From: Physcia stellaris
Taxonomy: Eukaryota; Ascomycota; Lecanoromycetes; Caliciales; Physciaceae
DNA: 64,000 nt
Direction of reading: 5' to 3'
Assembly: GCA_018902385.1 (NCBI GenBank)
Contig: JABSSW010000007.1
Location: forward strand, 744,001-808,000
A model generated the notes under the pieces. The model saw nothing but the letters and a program-made list of their open reading frames with translations. It ran no database searches and was not told the DNA's origin. The translations under genes were made by a program, and so were the position numbers. Below, piece by piece: positions 24,939 through 36,610 of the stretch. The first letter of the stretch is position 1; every line of letters starts with the position of its first letter.

Positions 24939-27203
24939 ATGACTTCCACGAGGTCTTCTTTCCCTGACACGCTTGTTGTACCGGCAAAGCCATATGAATT
25001 CAGTTTTCCTCCAAAAAGGACCGCATTGCTTGTCATTGACATGCAACGGGACTTTCTACTCGAAGGCGGCTTTGGACAGGTAGAAGGTGGTTCCCTCGAA
25101 GCCGTTCAAGCTTCGATTGCTCCCACAAAACAACTACTGGACGCCTTTCGGCAAGCTGGGATGACCATCTTCCACACTAGAGAGGGACAAAAGCCAGATC
25201 TGTCGGACTGTCCGTCGTCTAAGCTGATCCGCCCACTCGGTGGTCCAGGAGACTCGCAGTACAGCAAAGTTATCGGCGACACAGGAGAAATGGGCCGGTT
25301 GCTGGTCAGAGGGCAGTATGGACACGATTTTGTTGACGAGTTGAAACCGCGGCCCAACGAGATCATCATCGACAAGCCCGGAAAAGGCGCCTTTTGGAAC
25401 ACGTCTTTATTGAACAAATTGAAGGCGAAAGCCATTACACACCTTATCGTAACCGGCGTAACCACAGAATGTTGCTTTGCTACCACTATACGCGAGGCGA
25501 ATGATAGAGGCTTTGAGTGCTGTGCGTTTCTAGATTGATATCATACCCCGTTCATCGCGTACCAGCTGACCATGTCCGTAGGCGGAGTCGAGGAGGCTAC
25601 TGCTGGCTATAACAGTAAATTTAAAGGATGCTCCCTTGACATGATTCACTGGTCGCAGGGTCTTTTCGGCTTCGTTGCCAACCTAGAACCTGTCTTGAAC
25701 TGTTTAGCGCCACATATTTCGGCTCCATTGGCCAGTCGCGGCACTACTCCTCCGCAAACGCCCCCTGTATTCAATGGTGATTTGAGCATCACTGCTCTCC
25801 AGAGGTCTTATCGTGAGGGCGTGTCCCCAGTGACTGTGCTCGAGGCAGTTCTTGGCAGAATGGAGAAATACTCGAAGATCGATCCAGCGGTTTGGATACA
25901 CCAGGTTTCGAAACCGCAAGTCCTAGAGCGAATAAGAGAAGTGCAAAATAAGTGGTCTGATCAGAGCTGTCTTCCTCCATTATTTGGGGTGCCTTTCTCC
26001 GTTAAGGACAGCATTGATGTTGCAGGCATACCAACTACAACAGCTTGCCCTTCTCTGGCACATGTCCCTTCCAAGAGCGCACCATCATATGACTTGTTAC
26101 TCTTACAAGGGGCGATATTCGTTGGCAAAACCAACCTTGATCAACTTGCAACTGGCCTGACCGGTTGTCGCTCGCCATACGGTATCACGCGATCGGTCTT
26201 CAACCATGATTACATCTCCGGAGGCTCCTCTAGCGGAAGCTGCGTAAGCGTAGGTGCAGATCTCGTCTCCTTCTCGCTGGCAACGGATACCGCCGGATCG
26301 GGACGAGTACCATCAGCGTTCAACGGCGTCGTGGGCTACAAGCCAACCAGAGGACTGATATCGGCTCGTGGTGTCACCCCAGCTTGTTTGTCGCTAGACT
26401 GCATTGCCATCATTGCAAATAGTGTTCATGATGCACGTACTATCTGGGATCTCATTGCGGAGTTCGATGAAGAAGACCCTTATGCAAAAGGCTGCGGGCC
26501 AATACCAAGGCACATCAACTCAATCGGTCCTCAGGCGACGTCTTTCACATTTGGCATTCCGCCACCAGAGGCAATTCAGGTGTGCAATACTGTCTATCGT
26601 CGTATGTTCACCGAGGCAGTGCAGGCGCTTCAGAAGCTAGGCGGTCGTCTTCAACCCATCAACTGGACACCATTTGAGAATGCTGGTAAGCTCCTCTATG
26701 ACGGCAGCTTCGTCTCCGAGCGCCTCGCTAGCTTGCCAGATGGCTGGCTCGAAAAGAACTCTGCGAATCTTCACCCGGTTATCCGTTCTATCTTTTCGGC
26801 TGTTATGGCTAGGAACAGCACCGCCGTTGACGCATACCGAGACCTTCAAGCCAAAGCCTCCTACACTCGCCAGGCGGAAAAGGTATTCGAATACAGTGCT
26901 GCTGGGGTGGACGTAGTTGTTGTGCCCACTGCACCGACGCATTGGACGGTTGAAGAGGTACTTGACAATCCGATTGCCACAAATAGTCTACTAGGAGAGT
27001 TTACACATTGCGGTAACGTACTGGATCTGTGTGCTGTCGCTGTTCCAGCAGGAACATATCAGGCTGAGGAATATCGGCCCACTGCTGATGCTGCAGAAGG
27101 TGAACTGCCGTTTAGTGTGACCTTCCTAGGAGGATCCAGGTTGGACGCGGAGGTTCTAGTCATTGCTGATCGCTTTGAAAGCGCAATGAAGGATAGGCGA
27201 TGA
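24939..27203 (+). CDS. Fusion of isochorismatase-type amidohydrolase and allophanate-hydrolase-type amidase, 734 aa
   Basis: Two exons, 24939-25521 and 25582-27203, joined in phase across a 60-nt intron (GTGCGT donor, GCTGAC branch, TAG acceptor). The splice runs through the family motif, giving GFECCGVEEATAGYN, which supports it. Residues 28-225 are a cysteine-hydrolase (isochorismatase-like) domain with the triad D34 (LLVIDMQRDF), K146 (IIDKPGKGAF) and C179 (TGVTTECCF). Residues about 265-730 are an amidase-signature domain with K336 (FSVKDSID), the GGSSSGS loop near 408-414 and nucleophile S434 (DTAGSGRVP); the sequence is closest in look to allophanate hydrolase (GKTNLDQLATGL, VPSAFNGVVGYKPTRGL). 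The C-terminal domain of AtzF/Dur1,2 is absent. Biuret hydrolase and RutB belong to the first family, so a step that makes allophanate or a related ureido compound followed by its hydrolysis in one polypeptide is a reasonable inference. Substrate not determined. Confidence 0.9.
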
Positions 27204-28448
27204 CACATGTTTGAAATACAATCGTCCCAGACACCACTGAGCATGGAGAGAAAATTGGTAGGAATATAAACATGACGGCCCGTGTTGGAACACAAATTGA
27301 CTGTCTGGATATCGGAAATTTCTTGAAACATATCTCGTTCTCAAGCCAGACTTCCCTTATTCATGTCGTGTCAGTGCTCCATTTGGTTCCAAGTCAGTGC
27401 TCGACGCCTTGACGTTCAGTCGAAACGCAGAATGCCGCGGACAAGTGCCCAGTAGCTATCGTCGTAGTCATCTCGAAGAAAGTTACCAACGTCACAGAGG
27501 TGGAAATCAGCCGCAATTCCCCACCCATACTGATAGATCAGCACGACCAAAGATTCGGGGCACGTTGTTTGATCCAGGGTGTGGTCATGCCTGAACATCC
27601 TTCAACCTGGACGCGTCGGTCTTTCGCCGCTTACGAAACCATCTGAGAGAGCGACACCATGGAGAGTCTGATAAGTGAGGTAAGGGAGTGTTGATGGTTG
27701 GAGACGCGTGCGAATGACTGGAGAAATTTCTAAAGCTCAATCACGTGAGAGTCTCGATGCCAAGTCTTACGCGGAAAGTCATTCCGCGGCACATAAGGTA
27801 TAATCATCTCAGGGTTGAGAGCGAAGGGTACTTCGCCTTTGGTGTCAATCGCTCGCATAACCATGTACCTTTTGCTCAGGGTTAGAGGTTAATGGATTTC
27901 CACTCTACCTTTCCACGAAGTCATTCTTTCTGTATTGGGTTCCTCGTTGGATGTTTCATAGTTGTTTGTACGATTTTCAATGAGTTTCCGCGGTCCTTTC
28001 GTACTCTCACACTCCCATATGTGAGCAGCCAGAGAGGATCTCGAAGCAAGTGACCAGAACCACAAGTATCTCGTATAAACATGAGCGAAGGAAGTATATA
28101 CACAGATGCAGGGATCATTACGCATTACCGCCATTATCGTATTAGATTTCTGTATCAGATCGCAACGCTTTTGGGGGTATCGAGACGCCATCAACGCCAG
28201 ATGCTTCAAACAACCAAAAATACGATTCAAGACCCAAGCACTGTTTGCACATTATGTTGCGTATATCCAACTTTTCGTACATTTATCTCGTAGGTGGCGG
28301 TGTAGTATGCCAAGGCGTAGGCGGACGAATCGTAGCTCAGATGAAAGCTGTGGTGATTCGAAATAGAGCTGTGGTTATCGTGACTTTCAATGGACCGGTA
28401 TGGAGCGAAATCCCCTTTTGAAATATACAGGAAACCTCATCCGAGGTG
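27204..28448. other. Intergenic interval
   Basis: This stretch holds the 3' ends of two convergent genes. No supported gene or RNA is seen; reading frames here are short and mutually overlapping. Confidence 0.4.
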
Positions 28449-30967
28449 CTAGATCGAATCCTTCGACGGGATCGTCGGCAGATGATTCTCTTTATCGTCC
28501 ATCGGGGTCGGTATCGCGTCCACTGAGACATCAGGTATGATCTCATCTGCGGCGCCAAAGCGCAGGACGCTCGGCGGTCTGTCTCTACGGCGCGCTGGGC
28601 TCCGCATCGATGATCTCTTCACAATGGGTTCTTTGCCATCGTGGTAAACGGACCTACGGATGGGACGATGGCGGACTCTTTCATCTTGGTCATCTAGAGG
28701 TTGCTGGGCTTCTTGGACTTCGTGTACGCTGCCGTGCTCACGGCTGTTGACAAGATGTAGATTTTCCGATAGGCGTCTTGCAATGTCCAGGCCTTCGACC
28801 ATCTGCTCCTCTGCGATAAGTGCTTGAGAGATCGGCTCTTCGTGGTCGTTGAGGCAGGCGGTACAGAAGTACTCTTTATTGGCATTTCTTAGCTCTCTGA
28901 CGACGTCGGAGATGACGGGGCGGTCGGTCGGATTGTGTGCGATCATCTTTGAGCTAAGCTTGAAGAGAAATACAAGGGGGTTATTCGGTAGCAGCCGCTG
29001 AATCTGGTTGTGAGCCCACGTATGTAATCCTTTTATATTCTTCCAAAAGGGCATGCAATTCTCAAAGTCGGGAGGTACCGAGGGTTCTGTACCGTCTGCT
29101 AGTAGGTAGCTGAGAATTTCGAGAAAGACAATGCCGAAGGAGTAAATATCGGAGCTACGTCCATGACCGATAGGTCTTCCTTGGGCCCTATCAGATCCCT
29201 CGGGAGCATATGCCGGAGCGTCTTCCTCCTCATCGTCGTCGGGAGTCTCGTAATCCAGCTCACCTCTCGCCTTACGAGCCTCAAACTCTTCCATGATCTC
29301 TGGAGCAGCGTAGCGAGGTGAATAGCGCTGACGATTTCTGCTGACAGTCTTACTGTTCTCCAGATTCCCAAAATCGTGGGCAAGGCCGAAATCGGCCCAA
29401 AGGAATTTTGCCGGGTGAAGTGCATCTCGAGCCTTTTCGTACAAGATATTGGAAGGCTTGATGTCCTTGTGGCGAATTTTGCAATTGTGAATGTGAGCAA
29501 GCCCATGACTTAAACAACCAAAAGCCGTTAAGAGGATGGGCTTAAGCACGACACGGTCCCTTCGGCGGTCTTGGGAATCTCTGTCGTAATCTAATCCGTT
29601 TCTGCGGTATCTCTCGAGAAGCTTCCTTAGATCGGTGGTTGCGGCAGGCTTCAAGAGAATGCCATAATGGTCCCTGCGCTGGTAGGATTTCACAAACTGC
29701 ACAATATGCCGATGTCCAAGCTTCTTGAGTCTGTCAATCTCCCGCAGCAAATGAGCTCTTGCTTCCGGTGATATCTGTTCTTTGCAGGCATAGAAGACGT
29801 CGGTGAACATATGCTGATGTTTCTTCACACTACCGTAAGACCCTTTACCGTATTCCATGATGAATTTCAAAGGCAATGGCTCTGCATCGCCGATTTTGAT
29901 GTGCTCCCCGTCATTCCATGTCCGTTGGATAGCCCTGTATTGCTCTGCGCAAAATGTCTCCGCATGGTAGGCGTCTTCGCAATCGAAAATGTTTCGTAGG
30001 GTCTCGGGCTTGAAAGGTAGCTGCTTGTCATCTTTGGCGTTCTCACAGAACAAATCTAGAAGCCTCTCTTGTTTCATTCCACGCAGAATTAAACAGATCT
30101 TTGCCATGTCTGGTATCTTTCCCACGGTGCGTATGGTATCCGGCGACATAGGGTTGACGTCGTTGGCTTCCATCACCGCTTCGGACCATGCATCGTAAAA
30201 TGCCTTCAAGATATCACTGACCTCTTGCACGCTTCGCTCGTCATAAATTTTCCCGTCACCGGGGTCATCAGTGTTGCCAACATTTCCCTCCAAGTCCAGC
30301 TTGTCAGGAAGCGCCTCCCATAGAAGTCGATATGTTCCAAACCGTATCGATCGCCTCTCCGCTGCCGATAGTGTGACAAGGGCTGTCTTGAAACTGCGAT
30401 AGGATTTATGTCTCCTCTGAACAACCTCGGAAACCCTTTTTTGTCGTTCCACCTGAGCGGGGGTATCGCGCAAGACTGTCTTGACCAGGTTGTGGAGGTA
30501 TCCGATTGTGTCTTTGACCTCATCCAAAGCATGCCAAATACGTTCATTGGCTGCTTTTCTATAATCAAGTCAGCACCAGGCCTGTCACGGAAGCTCCAGC
30601 CTTGCGCGAGGACTCACTTTGATTTGTCTCGCGCAACGAATCCGAGTCCTAGTCGGTATTTCAATGCCGCTTTCGCATCTACCACACGCCCTATGATGTT
30701 TTCGAAGACGGAGTTGATTGATGCCCTAATGCTTTCGTCCGATGTTTGTCTTCCCTTACTGATCGCAGCCCGCCATGCCTTGAGCGATTGGATGTTGCTG
30801 TTGCAGCTTGCGATGACATCCTCAAGCAATCTATGCTTCTTTCCGCTCTTGTAATTGGTCTTTTCGTCGGTCGCGTGCTTCTTGAGTTGGCCGAGGCGTC
30901 GCTCGCACTTATCAGCCGACTCACTTAGGTCGATCTGCTGAGAAGAAGGCTCCGAGGGCCGCGCCAT
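28449..30967 (-). CDS. Protein kinase with helical N-terminal half, 819 aa
   Basis: Two exons, 30967-30618 and 30558-28449, with a 59-nt intron (GTGAGT, branch GCTGACT, acceptor TATAG). Residues 1-350 are helical and charged without a family I can name; similar N-termini occur in fungal HeLo-like and effector-type proteins. The kinase domain spans about 345-680: glycine loop YGKGSYGSV (353-361), lysine K376 (YACKEQI), catalytic loop HKDIKPSN (480-487, HKD in place of HRD), DFG at 506-508, APE at 535-537. All catalytic residues are present, so it should be active. An acidic insertion (DDDEEEDAPAY) follows the activation segment. The C-terminal 140 residues are basic and disordered (RRSVYHDGKEP, RSPARRRDRPP). 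The divergent neighbour is a HeLo-like protein 360 bp away, a common pairing in fungal signalling/incompatibility loci. Confidence 0.88.
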
Positions 30968-31326
30968 TGCTCTAGAAACATTATGGTGATAGCGGCGCTC
31001 CTGATTGTAACAGTACTGGCATTAATCGCAAAGATTTTGGTCTCAAGGACTTTGAGGTGGGGGACTCTCGACGAGGCTCCAAGTCCGAGGTAATCGGAGG
31101 CCGCCTTTGGGGCGGTCTTCAAATAAGCCCAAGATCGCCTCGCCATGTCCACCATTCCGGATCGAGGAACTGAAGCGGGTGGATGAGACAGGGGTGCGTG
31201 TGGGCTACCGCACCGCCTGCTTTAGCTGACCTCGTGTCATAACATCGCAAAGGCCATCTGTTCTGCAATTCCCTGCGAAAACAATTTATATGACGCGCAT
31301 CATGAATTACACGTCGATTCTTTAGC
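30968..31326. promoter_or_regulatory. Divergent promoter, kinase / HeLo-like gene
   Basis: This 359-bp spacer separates the kinase start on the minus strand from the HeLo-like start on the plus strand and must hold both promoters. No clear operator motif is recognised. Confidence 0.5.
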
Positions 31327-32880
31327 ATGGCCGAGTCTTACTCCTGGGTTGTCAGTATAACAGCACGGTTGGATAAGCTAATAACCGCAATTCGGGCCTC
31401 GCAGCGTTCCAGCAGCGCTCTTGCATCCTCTGAATTGCGCGAGAGCAGGAAGAAAGTTGAGGTAGTCTTGGAGACAAGCGGGCAGAAGTTCCAGGTATGG
31501 ACGAAAACCTGGTTACAGAATGACTCCGATCCCGCAGTAAGCGCAGGAGAGCTTTGGGGAGATGAAGGATGGCGCGATATCCAGAAACTGCTCAGCTCGG
31601 TCCAGGACAATGCGCGACAAATTGAGGATGATCTTGCCAAAAAGGATGACCATGTATCCCACCTTGGATGGAGACGTACCTTGCGAAGCTCGCTCTCGAA
31701 GAAGAATCGGGCATTGATAATCCGGAGCCGGCCTCTGATTGATCTAGCAGTGCAATTAAGTAGATCGATAGATGAACTATGGACCTACTCGGAAGTTGCA
31801 TTTGACTCTCTTCATGGGATGTTCTCGCGTCAAATCGGGCCTCCTCAACGTGAGAGGCTCCTTGGGAAATCCCTCAATGCCAGGCGTGGAGCATTGGCCT
31901 TGTATGAAGCCTGCAACCAATCGAAAGCCGATTATAGCCTTGAAGTTGATCTGCTTGGCGAAAGCCTTGAAACATCGAGTAAATTTGGGAGGCGAAGCTC
32001 CGTATCATCAAAGATGTCTTCCGGATTATTCTACCACCTCTTTGCCGCGAATCCTGAGGTGTCCGATGCAATCAACGGGATAATCATTGAGAGTATGACT
32101 AGGCCTGGCGAACCGGATGTTAAGAGTACCGAGGCCATTAAATTGGATATTATGATTGCTGACGCCATTAAATTTGACATCAAACGCTCAGATTTGGCCA
32201 TATACCAGTCATGGCCCGTTTTGAAGTCGAAGTCGACAATCATCTCGATCCAGTCCCGTACGGCTTACGCTCCTTCGTATTTCCGAGTTCCCACACCACC
32301 AGTTGATCTGGTCTCCAAAGGCAAGATGGAGAGTCTAGCTCAGCTGCTCTATAAGGATCGGATCGCAAGCAGTCTCGAAGAAAGGCCAATGTCACAGGAA
32401 ACGAGGGTCCAGCTAGCTTTCAAGTTGGTGGAATGTGGATTTTATCTTTTAGGCACACCTTGGCTTGCCTCTTTGAGCAGTAAGCGGCTTCGGAGGATGA
32501 AAACCAGCGAAGGAAATCCGTTCGTCTTAGAAGTCCAGACACTTGACCTAGAGGATCTCTATTTCGAAGATCCGGAGGCCCTTTCGGAACGTTCGCAACT
32601 ATTCTCGATCGGTGTTATCCTCGTTGAGATTGCTCTTAGCGACGAGAGGAATCCTCACAACATCCAAGACCCTGACCTGAGAAAGTCCAAGATACTTCCC
32701 ATGGTTGAGAGTTCGATGGGATCGCTTTACTGTGCAGCTACCGCCTTTTGCCTTGCGGATCGTAGATCGGCTCCACATTTTGAACGACCGGAGAAATACA
32801 AGTATCCCGAGGAATCGGCTTGGACCTCGTACTTGGCGGAGCTGCTTGAGGATTATCACGGTCAAGTGTACTCTAGGTGA
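31327..32880 (+). CDS. HeLo-like N-terminus plus DUF7580/pseudokinase-like C-terminus, 517 aa
   Basis: This is a single uninterrupted exon. The first 220 residues are amphipathic helices (ITARLDKLITAIRASQRSSS, WRDIQKLLSSVQDNARQIED) as in HeLo or HeLo-like (prion-inhibition) domains. Residues about 325-510 contain blocks typical of the pseudokinase-like domain that often follows HeLo in Pezizomycotina: RVQLAFKLVECGFYLLGTPW, then EDLYFEDPEALSERSQLFSIGVILVEIAL, matching a kinase C-lobe without catalytic residues. A short internal repeat is visible near residues 272-285 (AIKLDIMIADAIKFDI). No signal or membrane segment is seen. HeLo-type domains carry out membrane-directed cell death in HET-S and relatives; whether this one does is unknown. 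The gene is divergent from the kinase and convergent with the CorA-like gene. Confidence 0.75.
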   Translation: MAESYSWVVSITARLDKLITAIRASQRSSSALASSELRESRKKVEVVLETSGQKFQVWTKTWLQNDSDPAVSAGELWGDEGWRDIQKLLSSVQDNARQIEDDLAKKDDHVSHLGWRRTLRSSLSKKNRALIIRSRPLIDLAVQLSRSIDELWTYSEVAFDSLHGMFSRQIGPPQRERLLGKSLNARRGALALYEACNQSKADYSLEVDLLGESLETSSKFGRRSSVSSKMSSGLFYHLFAANPEVSDAINGIIIESMTRPGEPDVKSTEAIKLDIMIADAIKFDIKRSDLAIYQSWPVLKSKSTIISIQSRTAYAPSYFRVPTPPVDLVSKGKMESLAQLLYKDRIASSLEERPMSQETRVQLAFKLVECGFYLLGTPWLASLSSKRLRRMKTSEGNPFVLEVQTLDLEDLYFEDPEALSERSQLFSIGVILVEIALSDERNPHNIQDPDLRKSKILPMVESSMGSLYCAATAFCLADRRSAPHFERPEKYKYPEESAWTSYLAELLEDYHGQVYSR

Positions 32881-33234
32881 GCTTGCGTGCCGAACAAGGA
32901 AGGGTGATTGCTGACGCCAAACAGGTTAGAAGAAATGAGTGAAATAGATGCTCAATTATCGGCTTGATGATTTAACGAAAAACCCCATGATGTCACTTGG
33001 GCATGTTGTTTCGAGATTACGTTGTTGTATTATAATGTCCCTTACATAGGTACATGTAGTCTAAGACTTCTTTTTACGACACGTGACACTTCGACAAACC
33101 TTGATCCCAACCCCAAAGCCGGCACGTACCTATACAGGGACACAGAGCTAACTTAGACTTAACCCGTTGATGGCGTTACCGGAATAAAACAATCACCAGC
33201 TCCGCACTGTGTACAACTTCGTCCCCAATCTCAG
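32881..33234. other. Short convergent intergenic spacer
   Basis: This 354-bp interval lies between the 3' ends of the HeLo-like gene and the CorA-like gene. It is AT-rich around 32990-33060, as expected for two 3' untranslated ends. Nothing else seen. Confidence 0.5.
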
Positions 33235-36200
33235 TCAATTCCCACGAGACCACAGCCTCTTGGACCAACGATACATCCTTGCAAGGACGAAGAACACCTC
33301 TTCGCCCTTCAACGCAATCACAGTACATGGAATGACAAGTCCAAAGGTCAATGATAGTGAAATAGTCCAGAAGTGCCCCAATGTCGTCGTTTCAGCACTA
33401 AGGCCGATCACATTCATACCGAAAAACCCTGCCACGAAACTCATTGGGAGAAACAGAATGGTTACCATCGTGAAAACGAAGATGGCTTTGCTGTTGTCGT
33501 CCTGGAATGTTTCGACTAGTTGGACATTCTGGATGGCCTGTGACCTGGCCCGCTCAATCAATTCGTCGCAATTTTTCCTCTGTTCTTCGATCCTTGTCGA
33601 GATCATATCGATGGCTTTACATTCAAAACCGTATCTCAGCTTGCGCGTAATACTAGGGGTGTTGAATGTCTTCGGATCTAGCGATGCTCGAAGGCCAGAT
33701 AAGACTTTGGCCTGCTCTGTCAGCACTTCCTTGACGATCGTGACTTCCTCCTGGAACCCATTCAGTCGTTGAAGTAGGCGTCTACTGGCTTCATATTTGA
33801 CTTTGAGTGCCTGTAATACAAGAGTGTGTCAGTCTTGTCCAGCAACTCTACCTGTAGACCTTACAAGGTTCTCCAGGCATTCCTCGTATAGGTGAATGAT
33901 ATCAAGAGTCCCGTTGAGGGCAACGCCTGAGCTCAGTCTTCCAAGCAACGCAATCGTGATTGCTTCTGGCGTTACGACTGGTCCAATATTTCCATTCTTA
34001 TCCCGCCCGTCCGCTTCTCTGATCAGTTGATCTCGAGCTTCTTTGAGTAGGTCGCAGGCTTCCTTGCCCTGCTCGGCAATTTTATAGGTCGGACCTGTTG
34101 GTGATTCTGGAGTCAGCATCACCATTCTCGATTAAGCGTTGAGCTGCAAGAGATATTGCTAAGACAGTACGCTCGCGCAATATGCCTAGCGACTCCGAAA
34201 AAGTTCTAGAAGAGGGAATAGATGCTTCAAAAGGACCTACCCATGATGTCGTCAGATTCCTCTTCTAGATCACGAAGACACTTTAAGGTTTCTACAAGCA
34301 TGCGCAGTGTGGCGCCAAGTGCATCTACCACTACCGCGAGGAGAATAGCGCCATTTGCAACTGCATCAAGTGTGCGCCACTCTTGATTCTCCGGATTGGG
34401 AACGGCACGGGAGCAGTAAACCCCTTGGTGGAGACGCTGGGCGTGGAAGACGATGCTGGACACTAGCTTCGAGAACCTTACAAGATTTGCGCTAAGAGCT
34501 GGCTTATCAGTGAACGTCTAGATGGTGTTCTTAGCCTATTTCATCATAATGAGATCTTCTTGAAGGGACATACTTGCACAATTTCGTAGACAGCTCCCCA
34601 ATACATCTCGACTGGGCGTGAAGCCGAATGTTGTCCGGCGGGAATATAGAGTAAAAATACCAATTGCAGGTTTTGGCCCAGCTCCAAAGCTGACGAGCCC
34701 TTCTTGATGGTCTGGAGATACTCTTGCACTTGGGCTTCGGTTTTGCCTTCTACTTGCATTTGTGCATCTGCCGCGACACGAACATATATGGCCTTGAGGA
34801 AACTGTCAACGCGGACTGGCAGAGACATCTTGTCAGCTTCTCCAAACTCGTCTATTATATCCCACTCGAAAAAGGACTTGACTAGGGTGACGTGACCGGG
34901 GTTTTCAGGGATGCCCGTATCGGTTGTAGAAAATGTGGGCTGTCTGATCGTAGTACGACGCCCCTCAGCAGAGGAGACGTCTATTTTAGGCGTGTCCTTC
35001 TTCATCCAAATATCCACTATCTCGGAAGATTGGAATTTGGCTAGCAGTGGTGCCCAGTTATTGATAGTGATTGGTGTCTGCTGGTTAAACCAAAAACGAT
35101 ATTCTTTCGGTCGAGGTTTGTCCTTCTCGGTCCCAAGATATTCCAGTATTTGTTCTTGCTTGTTTAGTAGTCCCTAGCATGCGGAGTAAGTCTCAAAAAG
35201 GCATCTTGAACTACATTTCATCAACTTACAAACCAGGAGTCGCACTGGATAACTGGATAAATGAGATCTTCCTGTCGATTTTGGTACTGAAACAGGATCC
35301 GTACAAGGGACAAGCAATGCGTCATTGGCCGTGGTTTGCTCTCTGCTATGCTTATCGCGGAGCTTTGAAGGGCATCCCCATCAATTGGGCCACTGGATAT
35401 TAAAGTGTCTCGCCAAGTTAGTATCATTGTCAAGTATTCGGGAGCCTCAGAGTCGCCTACCCAGTCCATCGATAATACCCCAAAATTGTGGCACAAATAC
35501 GAGATAGTTATCTGTATGACTGGACCAAAGACGTTTTGGCTTGTAAGGTGCACCGATCAACGATGCAATTGTGTCGTCTTTCAAAAGTGATATGCACTGA
35601 TCTTCGTCTCGATCGATTGTCTTGTTAAGACGATAGTGCGATTGCAAAAGTGTCCGCGGCGGATGTCGTGAGTCGCCTTTTTCAAAATGCCTTCTCAGCC
35701 CTGGATTCGCCATTAGGAAGTAAGGGAAAGTGAAAAAGATGCAGGTCTTGTCGACAGTGTATCTGGAAACGTCCTGATTATCGTAGCGAAGAGCTAATGG
35801 CGTGAGGAATCTGCCCCCGACAAAATCCCTTTCTGCATTCTTGCGAACTCTTTTCAAGAGGCGACGCGTAAGTCCTCTTTGACCTTTACTTGCTCCTTGC
35901 GACTGACATTGAAGCACCAACTCCTTTTGTGTGTCAATACTATGTAAACTTCTAAGGCTGTAAGAGTCTATCTTACGACATACGAACCTCAAATTCATCG
36001 ATCCGCAGGATATCTTCTTTCGAGTGGCTTTGGGACATTAGGCCGAAGATTGAGTAAAATTGGCTTGCACTTACTGCCATCGGACCCTGCGCCTTTGTAG
36101 GTAAGGTTCCTGAGCCTTTTTATCTGCTTTGTCGTGCAAATAAGATTCTTGGGCCCCTTCACCTGCTCTATCGTAGTTTAACTGCAAAACACGCCGACTT

Positions 36201-36610
36201 CCGACCTCGGGCATAGTCCAGCGGAGTTTGATATTCGTAAAGATTGGGACTGGTTTCTGCAGCCTGGCCTTACCAGTAGCCTCGTCGCCGTTGATGCCTT
36301 TCTCTAGATCTAAGTCTATGTCTGTAGGTATTTTTGCTCTCCGGCCGCCAGCATGGCGCTGAAAGATATGGGGCGTCGTTTCCGTAAAGGCATTGTCGAC
36401 AACTTCTGCCCCTCTCAAGGCACTAGTGTTCGTGGTACTTTGGTCCGTTCTGGCGGCAAGTATTTCCTTCGGCTTTGTCGCCTGTGCTTCGGGTGCATCA
36501 TCGACAACATTGTAGTCGTAGCCGTCGTCGGAGCTCTGATAATCTGAGGCGTTGTCGGCTACCTGGGAATGAGTTCTAGAGTGGTGCGGCCTCAGCCTGG
36601 CCGGGTCCAT
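33235..36610 (-). CDS. CorA-like magnesium transporter family protein with long N-terminus, about 970 aa
   Basis: Exon model: 36610-36075, 36027-35988, 35923-35461, 35408-35230, 35173-34574, 34517-34241, 34106-33865 and 33810-33235. Most introns show GTAAG or GTATG donors, and one has a perfect TACTAAC branch. The borders near 35,920-35,990 and 34,107-34,240 are uncertain. The C-terminus carries the CorA signature: membrane helix ending FVAGFFGMNV (the GMN motif), then a second helix (ISLSLTFGLVIPCTVIAL). A long helical region before it (EACDLLKEARDQLIREA, RRLLQRLNGFQEEVTIVKEVL) forms the stalk-like part. The N-terminal 600 residues are not a transporter fold; a charged disordered first exon is followed by PPRTLLQ...DRDEDQ, which recalls the fungus-specific region of such proteins. 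Mg2+ transport is the family function; many fungal relatives may be regulatory. It closes a trio with the HeLo-like and kinase genes. Confidence 0.8.
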
